A stretch of DNA of 64,000 nucleotides from Iris pallida. Its lineage: Eukaryota > Streptophyta > Magnoliopsida > Asparagales > Iridaceae. The notes below the pieces were generated by a model. It worked only from the letters and a program-made list of their open reading frames with translations, had not been told where the DNA came from and did not search any database. A program made the position numbers and the translations under genes. The stretch lies in NCBI GenBank assembly GCA_029216955.1, contig JANAVB010016200.1:787675-851674 (forward strand), read 5' to 3'. Below, in pieces: positions 10,225 to 21,272 of this stretch (position 1 is its first letter; the number at the start of each line of letters is the position of its first letter).

Positions 10225-10917
10225 ATGGTCACTGTAAAGCCAATCCAATTGCCAATTCCAAATCGAGCTTATAGCTCTTCAACTATTCTGGTAATTCAAA
10301 ACGAGAATCAAAGCCATAAATAACCTACCTTAGTCCCAATGGCTACTCTACAGTAGCAATTCAAACTCTACCCCTACTAACCTACCCCGCCAAGTCCTTC
10401 TGACTGAGCCAAGAGCTCAGAATTAAGGTCTATCAATTCCTGCTCCTCCCTCCATTACAGACACAACCTTATGCTGTCCAGACTGTAATTCGTGTCAGAC
10501 CCTACACTAGTGTCGTGCCACCTCGAGTCTGCTCAGTGTCGTCGATGTCAACCTGACACGAGTCCAACCAGTCTCTCCTGTCCTTCCATAAACAGTCGTG
10601 TTTCACACATTTCATGAGGAAGTAGTATACCTGTCACAGAGGTACAATCAATCGGTATCTATGAGTCCAATACGGCTGTCACAGTGTCCAAAATAAGTGG
10701 AAATTCTGGTTCATACATTAAACCGAACATATGCCATACAAGAACAGAGAGAATGATTATTCAGCTACGTTTGAAAACTCTGAAAGGGAAATTTGATTAA
10801 CAGAGAAATGTTGCTCACATTCAACCCAGATCAAAATTTTCGATCAAAATTCCCGAGAATTTAGGGAGAACGGATCAATAAACTGTTGGTGTTTTTGCCT
10901 TTGGACTAGAAAAGATA

Positions 10918-10961
10918 GTCCCACATCGGCTACACCAAATGGTGAGTATCTCAATATAATA
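10918..10961 (+). promoter_or_regulatory. Upstream USE plus weak TATA module, copia-2 5' LTR
   Basis: GTCCCACATCG at 10918-10928 and TATAATA at 10955-10961 are 26 bp apart, at the position equivalent to the 24-bp module of copia-1. A CACATG (10983-10988) / CATGTG (11015-11020) stem and a TTTT at 11027-11030 follow. In the 3' LTR the USE has become GTCCTACATCG. The spacing is slightly outside the plant Pol III window, so this copy may be inactive. Confidence 0.4.
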
Positions 10962-11227
10962 CATTGCTTGTGTTGAGGTGTGCACATGAGGTGTAGTGGG
11001 GCACAAGTTTGTACCATGTGGAAGTATTTTCCAAGAAGAAAAAATGATTAAATCCAACAAGGATGCAAGTTAATTTTTGTTGTACGGACTCGGACTCAGA
11101 CACGGACTCCAGGATGTCTCGTGCATGCACGGGAGTGTTCGGGGGGTAGGCGTGGACTGGTACACTTCTATGCTGATTGTGGGATGATCTAAAATATCAA
11201 ACTCTATTTTTGAGTATTGGTATTTTA

Positions 11228-11280
11228 GTCCCACATCGGATAGGAGAAGAGGTGAAGTCTCAACTCCACTCTATAAATAG
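11228..11280 (+). promoter_or_regulatory. USE plus TATA module with 33-bp spacing; probable main LTR promoter
   Basis: GTCCCACATCG at 11228-11238 and TATAAATAG from 11272 are separated by 33 bp, the spacing plants use for RNA polymerase II snRNA genes (U1, U2, U4, U5). The box is also a good ordinary TATA. The start of the element RNA would be expected about 30 bp downstream, near 11303. In the 3' LTR the equivalent USE has lost its final G (GTCCCACATCA). Confidence 0.55.
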
Positions 11281-11757
11281 AGCCCCTTGGCCTCCTTTGA
11301 AAGATGCACTAAGAAGAGAGTTGAGGGAGTCTGTTAAGTCCAGGAAGCCCGTTCAAGTCTCAAATATTGACTTACGAGCGTTCCAGAAGTTCTTCGTGAA
11401 CTTGCTGGTTCCTGGAAGCTATCCGTGCTCGTTTGGGGCGAATAAAGCTTTGAGCAACGGTGGTTCATTCACCCCAGCATCTCATTCTCGCCTGTCATCG
11501 CTGCTGTTGCCTTTTACAGTAACTTCTTTTTAGAAGCTCTACTGCCGATAGTTGCTTGTACAAAGTCTCTTTAGATTTTTTGTGTATTACATAGAATCTT
11601 TTTAGATCCTCGTAATTCAGAATCCTCCAGGATCTCTGTTGCACATCTTCTTTAAGGTGCTGCATTTGAAACGTTGTGTGTACAATTATTTCAGTTTTAG
11701 AATTTTCCATCAAAAATTGTGCCTCGGCACTAACAGTCTCAAAGCTATATTGAGAAG

Positions 11758-12592
11758 ATGGATAATTCTCGTGCTTCGCACATCGATACCGGCTTTAACA
11801 AGTTAGAGAAATTCGATGGCGAACACTTCCAGATATGGAGACGAAAGGTCACTTTAAATCTTCAACTCGTGAATGTTGATCACGTGCTGTCAGAAGAAGA
11901 ACCGATCGTTCCAACCACTGGATCTGCTGCGGCTGTGGCCGCTGTTACGACCAAGCAAGCGAAGTGGAAGAGAGAAAACAGTACTGATACTCAATTCCAT
12001 GGAAGACTCTCTGGCAGAGTCCTACTCCAAGAAGACATCTGCCAAAGAGATATGGGACTCCTTGGGAAAGCTCTATGAAGATGACGAGAACCGGTCCAAG
12101 ATCTTCATGGTAGAAAAATACCACAAGTGGACCTTCGAAGACGAGAAGGCGATGCTGCCTCAAGTGAAGGAGTTTCTGAAGTTGCGTCAGAAACTAAAAG
12201 ACAAGAACATGCCCCTCATCGACAAGTTTGTCGTTGGAGGGATCGTCGTAAAACTTCCTACAGAATGGAGCAACTTCTATGCAAGGATGCATCGAAAGAA
12301 GATGGAAATTAGCTTGGAAGATTTCTTGCAAGAGATCCATGTTGAGGACGAGATGCGCTCTCAACAGAAGATGGATACTCTGTCCAAACAACTGGCGAAG
12401 GCAAATCTGGTCCAAACCAGAGAGTACCAGGGGAAGCAGGCTGCTTCTCATCGCAAAAAGAAGGACTTCACGAATCTGAAAGTGAAGGGTCCTGTTTTCA
12501 AGCAGCAGAAGTCCAAGTCCCATGTGACTTGCTTCAATTATGGCAAGAAGGGCCACTACAAATCCGAATGCAAGTCCAAGCCCAAAGAATAA
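11758..12592 (+). pseudogene. Copia-2 gag, frameshifted
   Basis: Starts at the ATG at 11758, only 22 bp after the LTR. The first frame reads MDNSRASHIDTGFNKLEKFDG, typical of copia gag N-termini, until about 11990, where a frameshift moves reading to the frame that contains KTSAKEIWDSLGKLYE and the UBN2-like gag core. The CCHC zinc knuckle near 12527-12570 reads CFNYGKKGHYKSEC, so its second cysteine is a tyrosine (a TGT to TAT change would explain it). The frame ends at a TAA at 12590-12592. The product would be defective in nucleocapsid function. Confidence 0.85.
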
Positions 12593-15500
12593 GGTGAGCC
12601 TAGTAAGGTTTCAATGATTACTAATCTAGTTGCCATGATAGCACAGGTTGCAACTGTGGGGGCTGACTTGGACTGGTAGATAGACACTGGTGAGACATGC
12701 TATGTCTGTTCAGACAAAGACTGGTTCGTCTCTTATGAGCCAACTTCAGAGAAGGTCATAATGGCAAACCAGGCACAAGCTGAAGTACTGGAGTTTGGGA
12801 CGGTAGAGCTGAAACTCACATCGGGGAACACTCTGACGCTTCAAGGTGTGAAGCATGTTCCAGTAATTGCTAAGAACCTGATCTCTAGAAGTCTGCTCTG
12901 CAACGCAGGCTTGAGGATGGACATCAATGCTGGCCAGTTGGTGATGTCCAAGAAGGGTATATTCTTCGGGAAAGCTTTCCAAACTGAAAGAATGTACAAG
13001 ATTCAGCTTGTTGTAACCTAGCATGATAATATAAATGCAATCACTTTTTCTGATTATTCTCTTGAGTTGTGGCATAATAGGCTAGGACATGTTCATTGTA
13101 AAAGGATTAACAGAATGTCTAGTCTAGGACTTATCTCCAAGTGTGGGGGTAAGGTAGAGAAATGCGAAGTATGTGCTCAAACGAAGATCACAAGGAAACC
13201 CTTTCACAGGGTCCATCGAAGCACAGATCTTCTGGAGTTGGTTGACTCAGATATCTGTGACTTCACACAATTCTCTACAAAGGCCGGGATGAAGTATTTT
13301 ATTACTTTCATTGATGACTTCTCAAAGTATGCTTTCGTCTACTTGCTCAAGTCTAAAGGCGAAGCATTCGAAAAGTTCAAGGAGTTTAGGGCCGAGGCTG
13401 AGCGGCAAACTGGACAACAACTCAAGAGGTTAAGGAGTGATCGAGGCGGAGAGTATCGGTCTCATGAATTCTTATCATTCTGTAAAGAACATGGAATCAA
13501 CAATGAGACAACGGCTCCGTACTCTCCTCAATCCAACGGAGTAGCAGAAAGGAAGAACAGAACGTTGACAGAGATGATGAACTCCATGCTGTTGACTGCG
13601 AGTCTTCCAAAGTGCTACGGGAGAGAAGCTGCATTAAAGGCAACGTTCATTCTGAACAGAGTGCCATATGCAACTTCCGACATAACTCCTCATGAACTCT
13701 GGTTCAAAGTCAGACCTAACTTGAATGTCATTCGAGTGTGGGGTGTCTGGCTTATGTGAAGCTCCCGGATCTGAAGATTCAAAAGCTGGAGACAAGGACT
13801 ACGAAGGCGATCTTCTTGGGGTATGCCGAGAAGAGTGATGCTCGGAGATTCCTTGATATCGAGTCAAACCATATCATCGAATCTCGCAAAGCTAAATACT
13901 TTGAAGACAAGTTTGCAAAACACAAGAATATTGTTCTCACGGATCTTCCGAATAATGATGAGGGTACAAAGCAGACAGAAGTCTTTAATGAACCAGTAGT
14001 CCAAGATGAAGTTGTCGTCAAGGAAACACCAGCTGAACCAGAACTTGCTGAGCCGTCAACTAAGCGAACGAAGAGGCCGAAAGACTTCGAAGATGACTTC
14101 GTCACCTATCATGTGGAAGCAGATCCGCTGACCTATGATGAGGCCATGAAGACCAGAGATGCTGTATTCTGGAAGGAGGCGATAGACAACGAGATTGACT
14201 CAATCACCTTCAATAACACATGGGTATTGGTTGACCTGCCAGAAGGAGCAAGATCCATCGGATGCAAATGGATCTTCAAGAAGAAGATGAAAGCAGATGG
14301 AACCATTGACAAGTTCAAGGCCAGGCTAGTGGCCAAGGGGTTTGCTCAGAAGCAGGGGATCGACTACTTTGACACTTATGCTCCAGTAGCTCGGATGACA
14401 ACCATCAGATTGTTAATTGCTCTAGCAGCAATACACAAGCTGGTGATACATCAGATGGATGTGAAAACGGCATTCCTTAATGGCGAGCTGACCGAAGAGA
14501 TCTACATGCAACAACCATAAGGTTTTGTCGTCAGAGGTCTGGAAGACAAAGTCTGCAAGTTGATGAAGTCTCTTTATGGTTTGAAACAAGCTCCCAAAAT
14601 GTGGCATGAGAAGTTTGATAAGGTGATAAGGTCAAATGGCTACAGGGTCAGTGAAACAGACAAGTGTGTCTATACGAAGTTTGCTGACGGAAGAGGAGTA
14701 ATCATATGTCTTTACGTGGACGACATGCTAATCCTAGGTACGGATTTAAACTGCGTCACAGAGACAAAGAAATTCCTCTCGACCAAGTTCAGTATGAAGG
14801 ACTTGGGGGATGCCGACGTAATCTTGGGGCTCAAGATCATCCGGACAGGCACTGGAATAGCGCTGTCACAATCTCATTATATTGAGAAGATGCTCACTCG
14901 CTACGGGTATCAAGATCTTCCTTTTATTGATACACCGTACCGGAGTGATCAGAAGCTGGAGCCAAATTCGAGGGAAAGCGTCAGGCAGTTGGAGTATGCT
15001 AGCGTCATCGGAAGCTTGATGTACGTTACTACTGCCACAAGGCCTGACATAGCTTTTGCAGTGGGAATGCTGAGTCGGTTCACTAGCAATCCAGGCATTG
15101 AGCACTGAAAAGCTGTGAAGCGTGTTATGAGATATCTCAAAAAAACTCAGACATATGTACTTTTCTACAGCGGAGATCCATCAGTAGTGGAAGGCTTCAG
15201 TGATGCTAGCTGGTGTTCAGATATGGAGAGCGAGTATTCTACAGGTGGATTCGTATTCGCCATGGGCGGAGCTGCTATATCGTGGAAGTCGAAGAAGCAG
15301 ACTATGTTATCTCGCTCCTCTGTGGAATCTGAATTCTTTGTATTGGATGCTGCTGCAGATGAAGCAGAGTGGCTTCGGGAGCTCATGTATGATCTTTCGG
15401 TGGTTGGGGCTCAGATACTGGCAATACTGATATACTGTGACAACCAGGCGGCAGCAGCAGTGGCATCAAATGACCTCTTCAACGGAAAGAAGAGGACTGT

Positions 15501-15660
15501 GCGGTTGAAGCACAGGACAATACACGATCTCATCAAGAGGGGTGTTATTACAGTGATTGATGTTTGGAGTCAGGAGAACCTGGCGGATCCGTTCACTAAG
15601 GGCCTCAAGCGCCAGCTGGTCGATGACACAGCTTGTAAAATAGGCTTGAAGGCATTCTGA
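12593..15660 (+). pseudogene. Copia-2 protease-integrase-RT-RNase H, multiply interrupted
   Basis: Domains in order: protease remnant (TAG at about 12677, then IDTGETCYV), GAG-pre-integrase (LWHNRLGHVHCKRINRMSS, 13066 on), integrase core (FIDDFSKYAF, SDRGGEYRS, PYSPQSNGVAERKNRT), a frameshift near 13738, RT (KARLVAKGFAQKQGIDY, YVDDMLILGTD at about 14716), and RNase H (SDASWCSDMESEYSTGGF, SRSSVESEF, YCDNQAA, NLADPFTKG) to the TGA at 15658-15660. Stops interrupt at 13019 (TAG), 14518 (TAA) and 15106 (TGA, at a tryptophan position). It is non-autonomous as it stands. Confidence 0.9.
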
Positions 15661-16718
15661 TATTGTGTTATTACAATCCTACCATAAAGTTTTATGCTAT
15701 TAGTTCAAAGAGAAATCTACTAGGCATCTAGCTTTTGGTTCAAGGGAGGACTATTAACCAGAAGAATATCAGGAACGGTGGGTACTTGTCCTCTGTGACA
15801 TGGAGAGGTTACGGACCTACAACCACTGTTGTCTACTGTTGTTTTCTGCGAAAAACGGATCCTGTGGGAAGGTTGGCTTAAATGCCTTAATGAGTTCTCA
15901 GGCAGAGTGAATGCCTGGAGTGATTTACAGGAAGCACGGTAGCGCAGGACTACAAGGAGTGTAACTCCATGCTATAGTGGGGTGACTCCACCATGAGGTT
16001 CCCAGGTAGGGATAATGCCTCAGCTTTGCAAGCCAGGTCACAGCGGAGTAGCACCGCAAATAGGCAGGTAGCCTAATGCTGTATGATAATCGTAATAAAG
16101 AGAAGTAGACAGCACTACAAAGAGGACGATGTCCTCATATTACAGTGGCATGACACCACGAAGAGGTACCAGGTAGGGTAAAGCCTCGGCTTTGTGAGCC
16201 ATGTCATAGCGGCGTAACACCGCACGAAAGCGCAAGGCTTCATGCTGGATAGTTTGGCACTATAAAGAGGCATGTGACCTCATGCTACAGTAGTATGACA
16301 CTACGATGAGGTACCCAGGTGGGGTAAAGCCTCGGCTTTAAGCCATGTCATAGCGGCGTAGCATCGCAAAGAAGGGCAATGCTTCATGCCATGACTCTTT
16401 ATAAAGAACTCACCTATAGTGTATGGACAGAGATATCAGGCCGTCTCTTGAGGGTAAACTTGTAGACGCCCAAAAATTATACACTGAAACCAGGCTGGCA
16501 CAAGGCCTTCAATGTGCAGCCAGAAGCACAGTTGATGTCATTATGTGAGTAGAAAGAATTGCAGTTATGGTGCAGAATTCAAGGCTTAGTCCATTCTTGT
16601 ATCATGCTGTTATTTAACCTATGCGGGAAGATTCAAGTCGTAGCGACATCTCTCCTAATGCATGATGGGCAGTAACTTTTGGGAACGCTCAACCCATATA
16701 TTGAGATATATGGGGGAT
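15661..16718 (+). other. Copia-2 3' non-coding domain with three structured repeats
   Basis: A 1,058-bp non-coding stretch aligned throughout with 5156-6220 of copia-1. It carries three modules of about 145 bp (about 15935-16086, 16105-16248 and 16249-16394). Each holds a GTGG...CCAC or GTAG...CTAC stem, a TAAAGCC-TC-GGCTTTA-like stem and a GCGG-CGTA-CACCGC-like stem. The stem in module 3 replaces G-C with A-T on both sides. A polypurine tract (ATATGGGGGAT) precedes the LTR. Packaging, translation control or RNA stability roles are possible; none is demonstrated. Confidence 0.7.
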
Positions 16719-17570
16719 TGTTGGTGTTTTTGGCTTTGGACTAGAAAAGATAGTCCTACATCGGCTACACCAAATGGTGAGTATCTCAATATAATGCATT
16801 GCTTGTGTTGAGGTGTGCACATGAGGTGTAGTGGGGCACAAGTTTGTGCCATGTGGAAGTATTTTCCTAGAAGAAAAAAGGATTAAATCCAACAAGGATG
16901 CAAGTTAATTTTTGTTGTGCGGACTCGGACTCGGACATGGACTCCAGGATGTCTTGTGCATGCACGGGAGTGTTCGGGGGGTAGACGTGGACTGGCACAC
17001 TTCTATGCTGATTGTGGGATGATCTAAAATATCAAACTCTATTTTTGAGTATTGGTATTTTAGTCCCACATCAGATAGGAGAAGAGGTGAAGTCTCAACT
17101 CCACTCTATAAATAGAGCCCCTTGGCCTCCTTTGAAAGATGCACCAAGAAGAGAGTTAAGGGAGTCTGTTAAGTCCAGGAAGCCCGTTCAAGTCTTAAAT
17201 ATTGACTTACGAGCGTTCCAGAAGTTCTTCGTGAACTTGCTGGTTCCTGGAAGCTGTTCATTCTCGTGTGGGGCGAATAAAGCTTTGAGCAACGGTGGTT
17301 CATTCACCCCAGCATCTCATTCTCGCCTGTCATCGCTGCTGTTGCCTTTTACAGTAACTTCTTTTTAGAAGCTCTACTGCCGATAGTTGCTTGCACAAAG
17401 TCTCTTTAGATTTTTTGTGTATTACGTAGAATCTTTTTAGATCCTCGTAATTCAGAATCCTCCAGGATCTCTGTTGCATATCTTCTTTAAGGTGCTGCAT
17501 TTAAAACGTTGTGTGTACAATTGTTTCAGTTTCAGAATTTTCCATCAAAAATTGTGCCTCGGTACTAACA
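16719..17570 (+). repeat. 3' LTR of copia-2
   Basis: An 852-bp LTR from TGTTGGTG to GGTACTAACA, followed by the target duplication TAAAC. The TATA box CTATAAATAG is at 17106-17115. Both USE motifs carry a point change relative to the 5' LTR, at 16752-16762 and 17072-17082. Confidence 0.93.
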
Positions 17571-18094
17571 TAAACTGCTATCACTCAATTGGAATCAAAA
17601 TTATCCACAAAGAAAAACCGAAAGGAATCAATGTCAATCGATCCAGATTACTTACCAGATCGATTACTGATTCAACTCCTGCTCTACCGACATCAATTGA
17701 TTCGAACAGGATTGATCACTGCATGTACCATAACAATTCATGGCGGATTGATTTGTTTAGATGCTGATAGAATATTTCAAAGAGATCGGAGAAGAAGGAG
17801 AACACCTCACCAACAGAACGATCGACACGCAATCTGCCATGGCCGCGAGCTTCGATTGGTGAAGAGGAAAGAAACGGTGACATCGTCATCTTCACAGGAA
17901 AGCAATGGGGTGTGCTAAGCCGTACGGGAAGGAATTATTGCTCACTCACAGAGGAGCCCGGACGAACACCATGACCGCCATGGCCGCCATGGCTACGAGA
18001 CGATTGGCTCAAAGGAGAAGAAGAGAAGGCTCGGTGGAAAACTGACAGGGCTTCGCCAAGGATGAGTAGGATAAAGAAGTAGGAGGGTTGGTGT

Positions 18095-18106
18095 CCTATT
18101 TATAGG
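18095..18106 (-). promoter_or_regulatory. TATA box of the solo LTR
   Basis: CCTATAAATAGG on the minus strand is an exact palindrome with a strong plant TATA core. Downstream on the same strand is a pyrimidine-rich leader and an ATGGCGGCCATGGCGGTCATG cluster around 17965-17985, then a donor-like GTGAGTGAG. This is the best candidate for the transcription start of the element represented by the solo LTR. Confidence 0.6.
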
Positions 18107-18806
18107 CTTAGCAGAGGTCGTCGGCCGTTAGGACTGAACGGCGGGGATTGACTGGCCAATGTCTGTGGAAAAGCAACGATGGAGATGAATCCGACTAAGT
18201 CGGTGGAGAAGAACCTCCTCGAAGCCTCTAGAATAGCCGGGAAGGAGTGGCACACTGCCGGGGATGCGCAGTCATGGCTGCCTCTGAGTCTTTGTTGGAG
18301 GAAAATGATTGACAGAGAGCCAAATCTAAATGTTTAATGAAGGAGAGGGTTTTATATACTTATCGGGTCGATTATGGTGGCTAACGGGTGCTGATAGCAG
18401 ACCCAACTTAGAGTTAACAGTTTGTGGACTTTGGTTGAGGGTTGTGAGAGAGAAATAGGAATAATAGGTGGCCTATGGTTACTTGCTTGGGTGACTTATT
18501 GGCTTGCTGGGCTTTGTTAAATATGACAGACTTTAATGAATTGAAATAATGGTAGCCCAATTGGGCTAAACAAGGCTGAACTATATGTGGTTTGCTACAG
18601 AAATTTAAGGCTGGTTAAATCACATATGAAAATGTATTTGGAAAATAATAAAGGTCATAGGTAAATAATCACAATAAAGGCTTACTATATATATCTTCTA
18701 AGTTATAACTATAAATACTATTTCAAATGTATAGGAAATAATTTCTAATAGAAAATCATAATAGGGAAAAGACCAAATTCCTAATTTTGAGAAAGGTGGA
18801 GTTACA

Positions 18807-19480
18807 GGCGACCCCCTCCCCCCTCCTCCGGCGACGCCCTGCCCCCAGCGATCCCCTGCCCCCGGCCCCGACGACCCTCTGCCCTCCCCTACCCCCTACC
18901 CCCGTCGAGCCGCTGCCCCGGCGAACCCCTACCCGGCTCCCTCCTGCTCCAGTGACTCGTCCCCCCCCTCCGACCCCTCCGAAGTAAACCCTAACCCCCA
19001 TCTCCTATTTTATGAGTTAGGTTTAGATTATGGTTACCATACTCCCCTCGGGACCAAGACACATAGACACAAACACATGATACAAGGACACACACAGAGG
19101 ATACATGACACACAATGACCCTGATACGGACATTTACGGCAATAAAAAATTGTTCTAATTCCATGGAGTGAATGAAAGATTAAATGCCTTAAAGATTAAT
19201 TATTAGTTGTGTCTCAACGGTGAGGATAGTAAGAAGGGGACATTGTTGGTATTGACTTTTTGTTGTGTCTCAACGACGATAAAAAATTATAACAATTTTT
19301 TGTTGTTCTATTAGCTATTATCTATTATTTAGATATATATATATATAGAGAGAGAGAGAAGCGGAGTAATAACTAAAACTAAACTCTCTTTCTTAGAAGC
19401 GTTGGTATTGACACAGTAACGTAAAATTGGTATTGACACAGTATATAAGATATGATACACACATGTTAAAATGATGAGTT
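18807..19480. other. C-rich flank and AT-rich sequence left of the CACTA element
   Basis: Positions 18807-18990 are extremely C-rich and continue the 8919-8979 segment. From 19000 the sequence becomes AT-rich, with a TA/GA microsatellite at about 19336-19360. The 11-mer TTGGTATTGAC occurs at 19246, 19402, 19427 and 19479. I see no gene. The exact CACTA left terminus may be hidden here but cannot be pinned. Confidence 0.4.
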
Positions 19481-19672
19481 GGTATTGACACAGTATCATC
19501 ATATAATATCGCTAATTTTAAAGACTTTAGCGACTCTGTTCACTGTCCTAAACTGCACTCAACTTCCCCTCAAAACTACACTCACTATGTTCACTGTCCA
19601 GTCCTTAAACTCCCCTAAAGTCTGCCTTTGAATGATGTGTATCTATCTTATAGAAGTATCAAAAAATGGATA

Positions 19673-21272
19673 TGAATTACTACCTATGGCATCGTTCATG
19701 GATGTACAAACATCATCATGATGACATGTGCGGTATGCGGGATGAATTCATAGAGGGTTTACAATAGTTTCTGCAGTTCGCTAAGGCATTCCTCAGTACA
19801 TGGATGGTAAGAAAATTTAGTGTCCGTGTGTGAGATGTCACAACTTAAAGTATCATCCAGAAGTGGAAGTCACATATCATTTGTACTCGAAGGGTTTCAC
19901 GTCGAATTACTATCAGTGGATCGCGCACAGAGAACTTTTGTCTTTAGCATCGGAGTCAGAACCTTATATGGATGTCCACAACCATATTGATTACGACGAT
20001 GGGTGGGTGAACATGATTTTTGACTCGACGAGACCTAGTTTCGGTCCGGACAATCATGATACAGCTGAGGAGGCACCGAATGCTAATGTTGCGAAGTTCA
20101 TGGAGTTGCTGGAGAATACAAGGACTCTATTATATCCTGGTTGTGAGGATCATTCATCGTTGGAGGTGGTTACAAGATTATTGAGCATCAAGTCCAATTT
20201 TAATATGTCGTAAGAATGCTACAACCGAATCATCGAGTTGATTATAGAGATCTTGCCGGTGGATGCTAAGTTGCCTAAAAACTTCTAACGATCTAAGAGA
20301 ATGGTGAAATTGCTCCGGATAGAATACAAGAAAATTAATGTATGTCACAATGGGTGTATGTTGTACTACAAAGACGACAAGGATGAAGATGCGTGCAGAT
20401 TCTGTGCTGCTGATGGCTACAAGGGCACTGGTAGAGGAAGGTCTGTCAGTACAAGGAAGCCTACCGATTCGATGTACTACTTGTCATTGATGCCACAGTT
20501 GCAGAGGTTGTTTATGGTGAAAGAGACTGCAGAAAATATGAGTTGGCACAAGCAGGAACATATCGAAGGAGTGTTGGATCACCCATTCGATGGAGAAGCA
20601 TGGAAGCACTTTGATCGAGAGTATCCATATTTTGCTTCGGATTCGTATAATATCAGATTGGGGCTCTCCTTCGAAGGTTTTACCCCATTCAAACTTTAGG
20701 GCTCCCAGTATTCTTGTTGGCCTGCAATCGTCACTCTGTACAATCTACTACCTTGGATGTACATGAAGACTCCGTATATGTTTCTAACCATTATTATCAT
20801 GGGTCCGAACAATCCGAAGAAGAACATCGATGTGTATTTATAGCCGTTGATAGATGAGTTGAATCTGTTGTGGAAAGTAGGTGCCAACATATACGATGTT
20901 TCTAGAAAAAAGAATTTTCAGATGCGGACAGCATTTATGTGGACCATCAACGATTTTTCGGCCTATGGAATGTTATCAAAATTGAACACACTTGGCCATC
21001 TTTTATGTCCATATTGTATGGACCGAACTAAGGCTTTCCGTTTGAAACACGGAGGCAAACCGTGCTTCTTCGATTGTTATTGACAATTCATGTCGAAGGA
21101 TCATCTGTACCGGAGGAACAAGAATGCTTTTCGTACCGGCATTGTGGATAAGGCTAATCCACCGCCAAGGTGGTCCGGATACACGATATGAAAAGAGGTA
21201 AAAGATTTACCAAGTGCTATCGAAGAGCCTGCTAAGGGCTACCAGTATGACGGATTTGGTCGCACTCATAAC
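19673..21272 (+). pseudogene. CACTA transposase, first segment
   Basis: Begins with HRSWMYK, the signature of the transposase-associated domain, followed by a frameshift and CHNLKYHPEVEVTYHLY. The central frame (19830 on) then gives the TNP2 core: YLSLMPQLQRLF, HFDREYPYFASDSYNIRLGLS, GPNNPKKNIDVYL, PLIDELNLLWKVG, RTAFMWTINDFSAYGMLS and the CPYCM finger-like motif. In-frame stops occur at 20211, about 20287, 20697, about 20842, 21081 and near 21189. It breaks at 21272, where the Tat element is inserted, and resumes at 35413 in the same sense (the junction reads RTHN-WIKRSIF). Confidence 0.88.

Larger units (their letters stand above)
10884..11735 (+). repeat. 5' LTR of copia-2
   Basis: An 852-bp LTR. 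It contains two USE-like GTCCCACATCG motifs (10918-10928 and 11228-11238), the second followed by a strong CTATAAATAG box at 11271-11280, and the end sequence CACTAACA. Its partner at 16719 has the same length with scattered substitutions, several of C-to-T or G-to-A type. Confidence 0.93.
10884..17570 (+). mobile_element. Copia-2: complete but decayed Ty1/copia retrotransposon
   Basis: A 6,687-bp element with two 852-bp LTRs (10884-11735 and 16719-17570) beginning TGTTGG and ending TAACA. The target duplication is TAAAC (10879-10883 and 17571-17575). Internal order is gag, protease, integrase, RT, RNase H, which defines copia. The LTRs are very similar, so the insertion is fairly recent, yet the coding region has several stops and frameshifts; the copy was either defective when mobilised by a relative or decayed afterwards. 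A long 3' non-coding domain precedes the 3' LTR. Confidence 0.93.
8980..18806 (-). mobile_element. Solo LTR of a chromovirus-like gypsy element, split by copia-2
   Basis: On the minus strand this reads TGTAACTCCACCTTTCTC...GCGGGTCATGACA. Its ends are homologous to the large LTRs at 46779 (TGTGAAATCCGCTTTCT...GGATCGTGACA). GGCGA occurs at both sides (8975-8979 and 18807-18811), a perfect 5-bp target duplication. No internal region is present, so this is a solo LTR formed by LTR-LTR recombination. Excluding copia-2 and its second target copy (10884-17575), the LTR is 3,135 bp. It carries a minus-strand TATA box at 18095-18106 and a terminal-exon-like acidic frame at 9260-9360. Confidence 0.85.

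Noticed and set aside
18756..19001. Proline-rich (plus) and glycine-rich (minus) open frames
   Set aside because: They derive from a low-complexity C-rich tract and are split by the solo LTR target site.
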